Part shown: positions 50,801 to 59,912 of the stretch, piece after piece
Layout of the letters: the number at the start of each line of letters is the position of its first letter
How positions within the stretch are numbered: position 1 is the first letter of the stretch
Assembly: GCA_963820495.1 (NCBI GenBank)
Contig: CAWGAF010000001.1
Coordinates: forward strand, 558,001-622,000
Source: JBBIPA01 sp963820495
GTDB lineage: Bacteria > Chloroflexota > Dehalococcoidia > GIF9 > UBA5629
DNA: 64,000 bases
Reading direction: 5' to 3'
Notes under the pieces: generated by a model
The model's database searches: none
Seen by the model: the letters and a program-made list of their open reading frames with translations, nothing else
Told to the model about the DNA's origin: nothing
Made by a program: the position numbers and the translations under genes

Positions 50801-53035
50801 ATGGCAAGCGAGAAAGAATATGATTCTATCCATCGCACTACGGTCTGGTCAGCAGGGGCTGGTTGCCACGGCGGTTGTGGGGTCAAGCTCTTCCTAAAAG
50901 ATGGCAAGGTGGTGAAGGTGGAGGGTGATGAAGAACATCCCTGGAATCAAGGCAGAAGCTGCCCACGCGTCCTGGCTCTCACCCAGTATATGTATCACCC
51001 AAATCGTGTTACTACTCCTCTAAAGAGGGTTGGTGAGCGAGGTGAGGGAAAATGGCAAAGAATTTCCTGGGATGAAGCGTATGACATTATCGAGAAAAAG
51101 TTCAACGAAATCGGCGAAAAGTTCGGTAAGAAATCAGTATTGTTCTGCCAGGGGACGGGAAGAGATATCGGCGGTCCCATGTCATTGCTGGCTTATTCTT
51201 ATGGTAGCCCTAACTGGGGGCAGATAGGTTTATCTGGTCAGTCATGCTATACGCCACGGTTGGTATCGATGCTATCCACTTTTGGAGATTATGCTGTAGT
51301 TGATGCTGGTCAGTTTCTGGAAAAACGTTATAACGATCCTCAATGGAAACCAGCCAAGTGTGTCATATTCTGGGGGCAAAACTTGCCTGCCTCCTGCCCC
51401 GATGGATTTTTTGACCACTGGATAATTGACATCAGGAAAAAAGGTGCCAAGTTTATTGTAATAGATCCCAGGACTACCTGGCTTGCCAGCCGCGCTGAAC
51501 TCCATTTGCCCATCCGCTCTGGAACCGATGGCGCTTTAGCCCTGGGTATGCTTAATATCATCATCAATGAAGAGCTCTATGATAAAGAATTCGTGGAAAA
51601 ATGGACGTATGGCTTTGATGAGCTGAAGAAGCGTGTTCAGGAATTCACGCCAGAAAAAGTGGCAGAGATAACCTGGATTCCTAAAGAAAAAATTATTGCA
51701 GCTGCCCGTCTGTATGCCACCAGCAAGCCAGCAGCTCTTCACTGGGGTGTGCCTATAGATATGGACCCACAGGGAACTGTGGTCGCCCAAGCCATTTCTC
51801 AACTCTGGTGCATCACTGGAAATCTTGATGTACCAGGCGGAAATGTAATCGCTCGCTCTTCACACGGTGTTACCACCTACCCCATGAGCACTGAACAGTT
51901 GATAATCCTTTATGGCGAAGAATTTGTCAAGAGTGTTTTGAAAGAGAAGATCGGTGCCACTGAGTATCCCATGGTCAGAGACTACCGGCACTGGACACAG
52001 CCAGACCTCGTTGCTGACCAGATGATATCGGGAAAACCCTATCCTATTAAAGCAGCCTGGATTCAGACAACAAATATTTTAGGCGGACAGGCTGCTGATA
52101 CCCGAAAACACTATGAAGGACTTAAGAATTGTGAATTCGTGGTTGTAGTTGACACTTTCCAGAATCCTACCAGCATGGCTGTGGCTGATATCTTCTTACC
52201 CGCAGCCACATTTGCCGAGAAGGACAGCGGCAGGGCATGGTGGGCTCCACTAAGTGTAACGGTTAAAGCAGTGCAGGTGGGAGAGTGCAAGTCCGACTGG
52301 GAGATTAACTTCGAACTGGCGAAGCGCTTTAACCCCCAAGCTGTTCCCTGGAATAACGTTAGAGAAATGCTCAATGAGAGGATTAAGGTTTCCGGTATAA
52401 CCTTTGACGAACTAGTTGCCAAAGGCACCTGGGCTATGCCGCCGGAGGGCCCCTCCAAGCCGTATCGCCGCTATGAGAAAGGATTGTTAAGGGCAGATAA
52501 GAAGCCAGGGTTCAACACAGCCACGGGCAAGGTCGAGTTATGGTCCAAGCGTTTCGAAGGTTGGGGACTGGATCCAATTCCGTACTATGAAGAGCCACCG
52601 GAGAGTCCAGTCAGGACGCCAGAACTATGGAAAGAATATCCTCTTATCATGGGCACGGGTCGGCGCTCGGCGGCTTTCTTCCACTCCGAACACCGCATGA
52701 TCCCCTGGCTCAGAGAACTTGACCCTTATCCCATTGTAGAGATTAATCCGGAGACCGCCAGAAAATTGGGAATTGATGATGACGAGTGGGTCTATATTGA
52801 GAGCAAGCGCGGGCGCATAAAAAGGAAGGCAAAAGTTACGCCGGTGGTCCCGCCCTGGATGGTTATGGTTCCTCATGGTTGGTGGCTGCCAGAGACTCAG
52901 GGAACGGAGCCTTATCTCTTCGGTATCTGGGAATACAACTGCAATCAATTGGTCCCCACAGGATGTCAAAGCAAATCAGGGTATGGAGGCGGTGCCTACA
53001 AGACTATGCTTTGCCGGGTAACCAAAATTAAATAG
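50801..53035 (+). CDS. Molybdopterin oxidoreductase of a second type, possibly acetylene hydratase-like
   Basis: This 744-residue DMSO reductase-superfamily protein is unlike the four transhydroxylase-type subunits. The N-terminus has C22, C26 and C54 (AGCHGGCGVKL..GRSCPRV), three of the four usual [4Fe-4S] ligands, with glycine at the place of the first. LSGQSCYTPR (C149) may supply the metal ligand, as Cys141 does in acetylene hydratase. There is no Tat signal, so it is cytoplasmic. A small ferredoxin-like gene follows after 19 bp. The substrate cannot be told: a hydratase, reductase or hydroxylase role is possible. Confidence 0.8.
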   Translation: MASEKEYDSIHRTTVWSAGAGCHGGCGVKLFLKDGKVVKVEGDEEHPWNQGRSCPRVLALTQYMYHPNRVTTPLKRVGERGEGKWQRISWDEAYDIIEKKFNEIGEKFGKKSVLFCQGTGRDIGGPMSLLAYSYGSPNWGQIGLSGQSCYTPRLVSMLSTFGDYAVVDAGQFLEKRYNDPQWKPAKCVIFWGQNLPASCPDGFFDHWIIDIRKKGAKFIVIDPRTTWLASRAELHLPIRSGTDGALALGMLNIIINEELYDKEFVEKWTYGFDELKKRVQEFTPEKVAEITWIPKEKIIAAARLYATSKPAALHWGVPIDMDPQGTVVAQAISQLWCITGNLDVPGGNVIARSSHGVTTYPMSTEQLIILYGEEFVKSVLKEKIGATEYPMVRDYRHWTQPDLVADQMISGKPYPIKAAWIQTTNILGGQAADTRKHYEGLKNCEFVVVVDTFQNPTSMAVADIFLPAATFAEKDSGRAWWAPLSVTVKAVQVGECKSDWEINFELAKRFNPQAVPWNNVREMLNERIKVSGITFDELVAKGTWAMPPEGPSKPYRRYEKGLLRADKKPGFNTATGKVELWSKRFEGWGLDPIPYYEEPPESPVRTPELWKEYPLIMGTGRRSAAFFHSEHRMIPWLRELDPYPIVEINPETARKLGIDDDEWVYIESKRGRIKRKAKVTPVVPPWMVMVPHGWWLPETQGTEPYLFGIWEYNCNQLVPTGCQSKSGYGGGAYKTMLCRVTKIK

Positions 53036-53054
53036 ACAATGGAGGAATGTAGAC

Positions 53055-53384
53055 ATGGCTCGAATGGGTTTACTAATTGATTACGAATACTGCACCGGCT
53101 GTCATACCTGCGAAGTAGCTTGTAAGCAGGAGCATAATTATCCTGTTGGTAAGTGGGGCATAAAGGTTACCGAATATGTGCTGGAAACTTTTGATAAGAT
53201 TGCCATCGACTATATTCCCTTCCCCACTGACCTTTGCGACCTCTGTGCCAAGAGAACCAAGAATGGAGAGAAACCAGCCTGCGTGAAGCATTGTCAAGCA
53301 ACTTGCATGGAGTACGGTCCTGTTAAAGAACTGGTTAAGACCATGGAGAAGAAGGGAAAGACTGTCCTTTTTGCCCCTAAGTAA
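53055..53384 (+). CDS. Small Fe-S protein, partner of the second-type molybdoenzyme
   Basis: The 109-residue protein has CTGCHTCEVACKQEH at 13-27 and CDLCAKRTKNGEKPACVKHC at about 58-77, plus one more Cys in QATCMEYGP. This gives two [4Fe-4S] clusters of the ferredoxin type found in Fe-S subunits of molybdoenzymes, here in a shorter form without the other two clusters. GGAGGAATGT precedes the ATG, and the gene is 19 bp after the large subunit, so they form one unit. Confidence 0.85.
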   Translation: MARMGLLIDYEYCTGCHTCEVACKQEHNYPVGKWGIKVTEYVLETFDKIAIDYIPFPTDLCDLCAKRTKNGEKPACVKHCQATCMEYGPVKELVKTMEKKGKTVLFAPK

Positions 53385-53498
53385 GCTCCGCGTATCTGCT
53401 TTAAATCTATGTATGGGAGAGATTTGGCAGTCCTGTCCGCACACTAAAAGGTCTCTCTCGTTTATTCTGCCATTCAGATATTTTGATTTTTGCACGAA

Positions 53499-54821
53499 AT
53501 GAATAAAAACCTTAAACATCAAAAGAAGGCAACAGATTCAGATTCCCCTGAAATCGATGAAGGTACCAACTATATTGGATACCACGATGCTTTAGATCTG
53601 GTCTATTCCAATGTTCCCCACATCGGCGTCGAAGAATTGCCCCTTGACCTATGTGCTGGCCGCATAGCGGCAGAAGACGTGGTGGCACTTATCAGTAATC
53701 CTTCAAGCGATGTTTCTCTAAAGGATGGCTTCGCGGTTAAATCACAGGATGCAGCCGGAGCTTCTTCAGAACACCCTGTTCGTCTCAGAGTTATCGGCTC
53801 TGTGTTCGCTGGTTCTCAGTTTGAAGGGGAGGTTTCCAGTGGTAATGCTGTCAAGATATGTTCCGGTTCGCCGATACCCCAAGGTGCTGATACTGTGGTA
53901 TCCGATGAATTCTGCCATGAGGCAGCGTCGGAGGTTCATATCAGGGCAAATGCCGAGCCTGGCAGAAATATACTCCGAGCCGGTGAGGAAATTAAAGCCG
54001 GCTCAGTAGTTATTGAAAAGGGAAGACATCTTTTGCCTGGTTACCTGGGTCTGGCTGCTGCCGCAGGGATAAACCGTATAAAAGTCTATCGCAGACCAAA
54101 AGTAGCAGTCATCGCCATAGGCGATGAAGTAGTAGCACCTGGCGGTTACCTCAGTCAGGGTCAACTCTATGCCAGCAATCTGGTTACAATATGTGCCTGG
54201 CTGGCTTCTTTTGGTGCTACCTATGACACCGCAGTAATAAAAGATGCCCAAGATGCCATCCGCTCAGAACTGCTGAATCGCTTGCCTGATGCCGATTCTA
54301 TTATTACCAGCGGCGGTGCTTGGGGAAGCGAACGAGACCTTATAGTGAAAATACTCGACGAGCTTGGCTGGAACAAATTGTTTCACCGAGTCCGCATGGG
54401 ACCGGGCAAGGGCATATCCTTCGGGATTCTAAAAGGCAAACCGGTTTTCTGCCTGCCCGGTGGCCCTGCCAGTAACGAAAAGGCTTTTCTGCAATTCGCA
54501 CTTCCTGGCGTGTTGCGCATGGGTGGTAGAATCAATCACCCGCTACCGACCATTCCAGCCAGGCTAACGCAGAACATCAAAGGTCGCCACCCGAACTGGA
54601 CTGAATTCAAAGATGCCTACATCTCCTGCGACATTGATGGTAACTATTTGGTTACACCGTACCGTAACATCAGCCGTCTGCAGGCTATTGCCAAAGCCAC
54701 CTGCCTAATTTGCATCCCGGAGGGCAAAACCTCGCTGAACGCCGGTGAGATTATATCCGTCCAAATTTTGACAACCACATTGGAAGGGCTTTCCATTCAC
54801 TCATCCAACCGTCGTCATTGA
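53499..54821 (+). CDS. moeA: Molybdopterin molybdenumtransferase MoeA
   Basis: MoeA inserts molybdate into adenylated molybdopterin. The protein has LPLDLCAGRIAAEDV, KDGFAVKSQDAAG, KICSGSPIPQGADTVV, NAEPGRNILRAGEEIKAGSVV and ITSGGAWGSERDLI, all matching MoeA domains in order; the usual GGVSVG appears as GGAWGS. About 40 extra residues precede the typical start, and the ribosome binding site is not clear; ATG 53499 is used, with TTG 53490 as alternative. It may be one of several MoeA copies; the placement suggests support for the molybdoenzymes around it. Confidence 0.9.
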   Translation: MNKNLKHQKKATDSDSPEIDEGTNYIGYHDALDLVYSNVPHIGVEELPLDLCAGRIAAEDVVALISNPSSDVSLKDGFAVKSQDAAGASSEHPVRLRVIGSVFAGSQFEGEVSSGNAVKICSGSPIPQGADTVVSDEFCHEAASEVHIRANAEPGRNILRAGEEIKAGSVVIEKGRHLLPGYLGLAAAAGINRIKVYRRPKVAVIAIGDEVVAPGGYLSQGQLYASNLVTICAWLASFGATYDTAVIKDAQDAIRSELLNRLPDADSIITSGGAWGSERDLIVKILDELGWNKLFHRVRMGPGKGISFGILKGKPVFCLPGGPASNEKAFLQFALPGVLRMGGRINHPLPTIPARLTQNIKGRHPNWTEFKDAYISCDIDGNYLVTPYRNISRLQAIAKATCLICIPEGKTSLNAGEIISVQILTTTLEGLSIHSSNRRH

Positions 54822-54956
54822 GGAGTCACAACCTCCGTGAGAATCATCCTCCCTAGAGAGGTTTACTCTCCAAGTACCAACCATAACGGTCATCGCAGGC
54901 AGGTGATAGATAGGAAAAGGTCAATTACGATTATAGTCGATGTATCCCAATTCCTA

Positions 54957-55634
54957 TTAATCTAATTTACTAAACCCCATAGCTGCATATGATACTGCTT
55001 GTCGCGCCTCTTCAAGACTGATGTCCTCGCCATGTATCGCCCTATTTGCAATAGTAATTGCATATCGAAATTCTTCAAATATATCTTCCGAAATAACTTC
55101 TTTGCTAGATAACATATGAAGTAACTGACCCGCAGATAAGGGACGATCTATTGCCACTCCTTTTTTTTCGGCAATATCTCTTAATGTTTTCTCAATAAAC
55201 CGACGAAGCCGCGCAAGTCCATTCCAAATTTCTCCTGAATTAATTTCATCTATTACTTTGATAAAATCATCCAAAACAGGTATTTTTTTAACTTCTGTTT
55301 CAGGTTTTAATGTCTCAATCTCTTGCTTTGTTTTTACTTCTGTACCTACAAATGCCTCGATTTTGCTTATATAATCATCGACTTTTTTCGATATATTTGT
55401 ATTAGAAACATATTCATAAGTAGTAAAGTTGCCAATGACCTTATCTAGATAGATTCCAATGTCAATTAGATTATCAGAATTTAGAACAGCATCAAGTTGC
55501 CTTTCTTCAATTACTTGAAGCTTTTTCTGCTCACTCTTCTGATATTTATTGTTCATAAATATCGTAAGTGCTAGCGAAATTATTCCAGCAATGATGCTCA
55601 CAGCAATAGATACAATTTCAAATGAAACATTCAT
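54957..55634 (-). CDS. Membrane-anchored protein with DUF4145-like C-terminus
   Basis: The 225-residue protein has an N-terminal membrane segment (FEIVSIAVSIIAGIISLALTIFM), a helical linker rich in Lys and Glu, and a C-terminal helical domain (NGLARLRRFIEKTLRDIAEKKG..LSAGQLLHMLSSKEVI..FEEFRYAITIANRAIHGEDISLEEA) of the kind found in DUF4145 and some defence or HEPN-like proteins. The RxxxxH of HEPN nucleases is not clearly present. It lies on the minus strand against the plus-strand island, is AT-rich, and follows the gene at 55639 after four bases. Confidence 0.6.
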   Translation of the reverse strand: MNVSFEIVSIAVSIIAGIISLALTIFMNNKYQKSEQKKLQVIEERQLDAVLNSDNLIDIGIYLDKVIGNFTTYEYVSNTNISKKVDDYISKIEAFVGTEVKTKQEIETLKPETEVKKIPVLDDFIKVIDEINSGEIWNGLARLRRFIEKTLRDIAEKKGVAIDRPLSAGQLLHMLSSKEVISEDIFEEFRYAITIANRAIHGEDISLEEARQAVSYAAMGFSKLD

Positions 55635-55638
55635 TTAT

Positions 55639-56037
55639 TTATCCACCTAAATGTGTACGATAAAGAATAAGAAAAGGTCTAATTTTTTTGAATTTGTTAT
55701 ATATTTTAAGGGTAGCTATGTACTGGAGATGTAACAAGCGAAGTTGCCACAGTAGATATATACCGTAGGAGGCTGTTGCTAATGCGAAAATAGCAATAAG
55801 CAAGACGATCCACCAAGGAATATTCAATTCAGACTTAAAGAAAGAAACTAGAACAGATATGAACAACGTTGCCGCAGCACCTAATATCCATTGCGATGTG
55901 ACTTTAGTTCTCTCGAAATGCCAATCAAATATTTTTTCAATTCTAGTTTCTGCGTCAGGCACTTCGGCCACAATAAGATCAATGATTTCTTTTATTTTCA
56001 GATTCTGCATATTCCTTGATTCTATGTTATTCACCAT
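55639..56037 (-). CDS. Two-span membrane protein of unknown function
   Basis: The 132-residue protein has a soluble N-terminus (IKEIIDLIVAEVPDAETRIEKIFDWHFERTKVTSQ), two membrane segments (WILGAAATLFISVLVSFF and IPWWIVLLIAIFALATASYGIYLLWQ) and a basic tail. It ends four bases before the next gene begins, so the two are one unit. I do not recognise the family. The pair is AT-rich and inverted relative to the surrounding catabolic genes, which points to a separate insertion. Confidence 0.6.
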   Translation of the reverse strand: MVNNIESRNMQNLKIKEIIDLIVAEVPDAETRIEKIFDWHFERTKVTSQWILGAAATLFISVLVSFFKSELNIPWWIVLLIAIFALATASYGIYLLWQLRLLHLQYIATLKIYNKFKKIRPFLILYRTHLGG

Positions 56038-56375
56038 TATATCATGTCAATTATTTTGTTTTTTAGGTGCCACCTGCCCACGGGTGGCTGCCTGTGGGAA
56101 TCATCCTCCCCAGAGGTGATCTACAGAGCGGCCAACCCCGACCTAGTCGGGGCGACTCACACATAAAAGTTGTAGTTATAGGAAAACAAAAGAGATATGT
56201 GTAAGAGATAGTAGGCTAACTAGCTTGTCTAAACCGACTCTATTGTGATAAGATAGCTACCAGTTTTTCGCCAAGATATTTGTTCGTTTCCCTTAGTGAA
56301 TGGCAGGTATATTCGTATGTATGCTGAAACTAATCTCACCGTAATGTTCAGTGATCTGGAAAGGAGCACTTTATA
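56038..56375. other. Intergenic region with hairpin and boundary-like repeat
   Basis: No gene is seen. GCCACCTGCCCACGGGTGGC (56069-56088) is a hairpin resembling the terminator at 63924. GAATCATCCTCCC at 56098-56110 repeats 54841-54853 in direct orientation, so the two AT-rich genes lie between direct repeats. CCCCGACCTAGTCGGGG follows at about 56134. A possible weak promoter is TTGTCT (56224) with TAAGAT 18 bases later. Confidence 0.5.
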
Positions 56376-58898
56376 ATGTCTGAGAAAGTCTTTACGAGCT
56401 GCACTGTTGGCGGTCCCATTTCGGTCTATGTCAGAGATGGGAAAATAGTTAGAGTTCGCCCGCTTGTTGTCGATGAAAATGACTTGAAACCATGGATTAT
56501 TGAAGCAAAGGGTAAGAAATTTTCACCGCCTAAGCAAGTGAAACTGGCACCATTTACCCTGACCGAAAGGATTAAAGTAAATTCTGAAGAACGAATTAAG
56601 TACCCGATGAAGAGAATAGACTTTGATCCTAAAAGCGAAGACAGGCGTACTCAGAATAGAGGCAAGTCAGGTTACGAGCGAATAAGCTGGGATGAAGCCT
56701 TAAATATAGTGTCAGGTGAAATCAAAAGGATAAGAGAGACTTATGGTCCAGAAGCAGTTACTGGTATTACCTCATCACATCATAACTGGGGGACTGTAGG
56801 CTACAAATTAGGCCCTTTCATGCGGTTCATGCATTGTCTGGGCTTCACTTTCATCTTTGATAACCCTGATAGCTGGGAGGGGTTTCACTGGGGGGCAGTA
56901 CATGCATGGGGCTTTTATTGGAGATTAGGCTGTCCTGAGCCATACGATCTTCTCGAGGATACTCTGAAAAACGCTGAAATGGTGGTTTACTGGTCAAATG
57001 ACCCTTATGCCACCTGGGGAACTTATAGTGGGGGGGAGTCACAAATCTGGCGTATCTGGACCAAAGAAGCAGGTATCAAGCAAGTATTTATTGATCCTTT
57101 CTGCAACTATACTGCAGCAGTCATAGGAGACAAATGGTTCGCTCCAAAAGTAGGTACCGATTCAGCTATGGCCTTAGCTATTGCTTATGTCTGGCTGATG
57201 GATGATAGCTACGATAAGAAATATCTGGACACCCACACCATAGGCTTTGAGCAGTTTAAGCAATACGTGCTGGGCAAAGAGGATAAGATACCCAAGACAC
57301 CCCAGTGGGCAGAGAAAATCTGCGGAGTTCCAGCACGAAAAATTATTGCCTTAGCCAAAGAGTGGGCTTCAAAAAGAACTGTGCTCTCATGCGGAGTAAG
57401 AGGCGGTTTCGGTGGCGCTATGCGTCTGGCTTACGGACACGAGTGGTCACGTTTCATGGTATTTCTTCAGGCGATGCAAGGCTTGGGCAAACCCGGAGTT
57501 AGTATGTGGGGTGGCGCTATGGGTGCACCTCATAATTCAAACTTCTTCTTCCCTGGTTATGCTGATGCTGATGGTAAACTCTTTTCCACCAATGCTGCTA
57601 ATAAGAAGATTACCAATCCGGTTGAACAGCGTCTATACCGCTTGCTTTTCCCCGACGCAATTTTAAATCCACCTATAGAATGGCGAGGCGAGGGCTTTTG
57701 TGGTCAGTCGATAGAGCAGCAACTCAAGCCCTACGTATATCCATTACCAGGAAAATCAGAAGTCAAAATGTTCTATCGCTATGGAAGCTCCTTTATTGGT
57801 ACTATGACCGAAACTAACAAATGGGTGATGGCATACCAGAGCCCTAAACTGGAATTCGTAGTCAATCAGGACTGCTGGTGGGGTGGTGAAACGCAATTCG
57901 CCGATATTATTCTGCCGGCATGCACTAATCTGGAACGTGATGATATTGGTGAGTTTAGTAACGCCGGCGGCTACTCTGCACATGGCGGCAGCGGTTGCAA
58001 TTATAGAATCATCATTCGGGAGAAGAAATGCATTGAGCCACTCTACGAATCCAAGTCTGACTACGATATATTCACCCTTCTTTCCGAAAGACTTGGTGTT
58101 AAAGATGATTTCACCGATGGCGGCAAGACACTGGTAGACTGGGTAAAAAGGTACTTCGAGATATCTGACTTGCCCAAGTATATCTCCTGGGAGGAGTTCA
58201 ACAAGAAAGGCTATTATGTAGTGCCATTACCTGATGACTACAAGCCTACCTACGCTCTGCGCTGGTTCTACGAAGGCAGAGCCTGCGATACTCCTGATTA
58301 TTTGAATCCTAAGAGAAATACGGAAAAGGCCAAGGAACTCGGTACCTACAGTGGTAAGATAGAGTTCGTTTCCCAGAGCCTGGCCAAGCATTTACCTGAT
58401 GATAAGGAAAGACCTCCGATGCCTCGATATATCCCAAGCTGGGAAGGACCTGATTCACCACTGGCTAAGAAATATCCCTTACAATTAGTGTCACCACATC
58501 CCAGGTATTCATTCCACACTCACTATGACACCCACAGCCCATGGCTGTGTGATATTCCTGGACATCGTATCCTTAAGAATGGTTATTACTATCAAACCAT
58601 AAGGGTTCATCCATCAGATGCCGAGCCCAGAGGCATAAATCACGGGGACATTGTCAAGCTGTATAATGACCGTGGTGCTGTGCTGGGCGTAGCCCAGGTT
58701 ACCGAGCGCGTCAAGCCAGGCGTAGTCCACAGCTACTGTTCATCAATTAGATATGACCCGCTGGAGCCTGGTAGACCTTATTCTATTGATAAAGCTGGTT
58801 GCGTGAATATGTTGAGCTCTTCACGCATGCTCTCCAAGAATGCACCGGGAATGGCGCCCAATTCTTGTCTCATAGAAATCGAAAAATGGGAGGCATAA
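56376..58898 (+). CDS. Transhydroxylase-type molybdopterin oxidoreductase, large subunit 4
   Basis: The 840-residue protein is closest to large subunit 1 (both have HHNWG after the Ser pair, and share MFYR..S..GTMTETN/S, SIEQQ/SLEQQ and RMLSKNAPGMAPNSC). The predicted active-site set is H135, D165 and S166. It lacks an N-terminal cluster. The small subunit starts six bases after its stop, and a row of genes for ring opening and beta-keto acid cleavage follows, which makes this copy the best candidate for a true pyrogallol or hydroxyhydroquinone transhydroxylase. GGAAAGGAGC precedes the ATG. Confidence 0.9.
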   Translation: MSEKVFTSCTVGGPISVYVRDGKIVRVRPLVVDENDLKPWIIEAKGKKFSPPKQVKLAPFTLTERIKVNSEERIKYPMKRIDFDPKSEDRRTQNRGKSGYERISWDEALNIVSGEIKRIRETYGPEAVTGITSSHHNWGTVGYKLGPFMRFMHCLGFTFIFDNPDSWEGFHWGAVHAWGFYWRLGCPEPYDLLEDTLKNAEMVVYWSNDPYATWGTYSGGESQIWRIWTKEAGIKQVFIDPFCNYTAAVIGDKWFAPKVGTDSAMALAIAYVWLMDDSYDKKYLDTHTIGFEQFKQYVLGKEDKIPKTPQWAEKICGVPARKIIALAKEWASKRTVLSCGVRGGFGGAMRLAYGHEWSRFMVFLQAMQGLGKPGVSMWGGAMGAPHNSNFFFPGYADADGKLFSTNAANKKITNPVEQRLYRLLFPDAILNPPIEWRGEGFCGQSIEQQLKPYVYPLPGKSEVKMFYRYGSSFIGTMTETNKWVMAYQSPKLEFVVNQDCWWGGETQFADIILPACTNLERDDIGEFSNAGGYSAHGGSGCNYRIIIREKKCIEPLYESKSDYDIFTLLSERLGVKDDFTDGGKTLVDWVKRYFEISDLPKYISWEEFNKKGYYVVPLPDDYKPTYALRWFYEGRACDTPDYLNPKRNTEKAKELGTYSGKIEFVSQSLAKHLPDDKERPPMPRYIPSWEGPDSPLAKKYPLQLVSPHPRYSFHTHYDTHSPWLCDIPGHRILKNGYYYQTIRVHPSDAEPRGINHGDIVKLYNDRGAVLGVAQVTERVKPGVVHSYCSSIRYDPLEPGRPYSIDKAGCVNMLSSSRMLSKNAPGMAPNSCLIEIEKWEA

Positions 58899-58904
58899 GA
58901 AAAA

Positions 58905-59759
58905 ATGGCTAAAAAATATGCAATGGTCGTAGACATCACCAAGTGCAACGGTTGTTACAACTGTTTCTTAGCATGCCGGGATGAGTACTGCGGTAATGAT
59001 TACCCTGGGTATTCAGCAGCACAGCCATACAGTGGGCATTTCTGGATGAGGCTGATAGAGAAAGAGAGGGGGAAATACCCCAAGGTAAAGGTTGCCTATA
59101 CGGCTATTCCCTGTATGCAATGTGATAAGCCAATGTGCGTAGAAAGAGCTGATAACAAGGCAGTATACCAAAGGCCTGATGGAATAGTAATCATAGACCC
59201 TGAAAAGGCAGTGGGACAAAAAGAGATACTATCAACCTGCCCCTATCGGGTAATCTACTGGAATGAAGAGAAGAAACTGCCACAAAAATGTACATTCTGT
59301 GCTCACTTACTGGACCAGGGATGGAAGGAGCCAAGATGCGTGGAAGCATGCCCTACAGGTGCATTGGTATTCGGTGACATCAATGATCCTGGCAGCGAAA
59401 TATCAAAGGTTATGGCAAATGCCAAACTGGAGGTCTTGCATCCTGAGTATGAAATGGAGCCAAAAGTAAAGTATATTGGGTTACCCAAGAGGTTTATTGC
59501 TGGTGAGGTTATATTCAAAGACAAGCAGGACGAATGTGCCGAGGGGGTAAAGGTTACCCTCACGGGCAAAGATGGTACCAAAACGATAAAGACGGATAAT
59601 TATGGTGACTTTGAATTTGAGAACCTGGAAGCTGATGAAGATTATGACGTAGTTTTGGAGCATAAGGGTTATGCTACCAAGAAGATAAAGGTAAAGACTA
59701 AGGTGGATGTATATTTGGGTGAGATAGTACTAAGCAAGGCTGTTGCCAAAAATAGATAA
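58905..59759 (+). CDS. Transhydroxylase-type Fe-S small subunit 3
   Basis: The 284-residue protein shows VDITKCNGCYNCFLACRDEYC, PCMQCDKPMC and CTFCAHLLDQG..CVEACPTG for three [4Fe-4S] clusters. The C-terminal domain (DECAEGVKVTLTGKDGTKTIKTDNYGDFEFENLEADEDY..) is the Cna-B/transthyretin-like module typical of transhydroxylase beta subunits. It partners large subunit 4, six bases upstream. The likely start is ATG 58905. Confidence 0.9.
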   Translation: MAKKYAMVVDITKCNGCYNCFLACRDEYCGNDYPGYSAAQPYSGHFWMRLIEKERGKYPKVKVAYTAIPCMQCDKPMCVERADNKAVYQRPDGIVIIDPEKAVGQKEILSTCPYRVIYWNEEKKLPQKCTFCAHLLDQGWKEPRCVEACPTGALVFGDINDPGSEISKVMANAKLEVLHPEYEMEPKVKYIGLPKRFIAGEVIFKDKQDECAEGVKVTLTGKDGTKTIKTDNYGDFEFENLEADEDYDVVLEHKGYATKKIKVKTKVDVYLGEIVLSKAVAKNR

Positions 59760-59912
59760 GCTGGAGTAGAATTATAATCCAGTTCAGCTTACAGGTTTCC
59801 TTGATTAATAGCTTGTAAGAAGGGGGGAGCACAGATGTCCTGAGAGATCAAACAGCTTGTGAGTTTTGCTAACTATCGTTCTTAGAAATTTAGAAGAAAA
59901 GGAGAAATAGAA

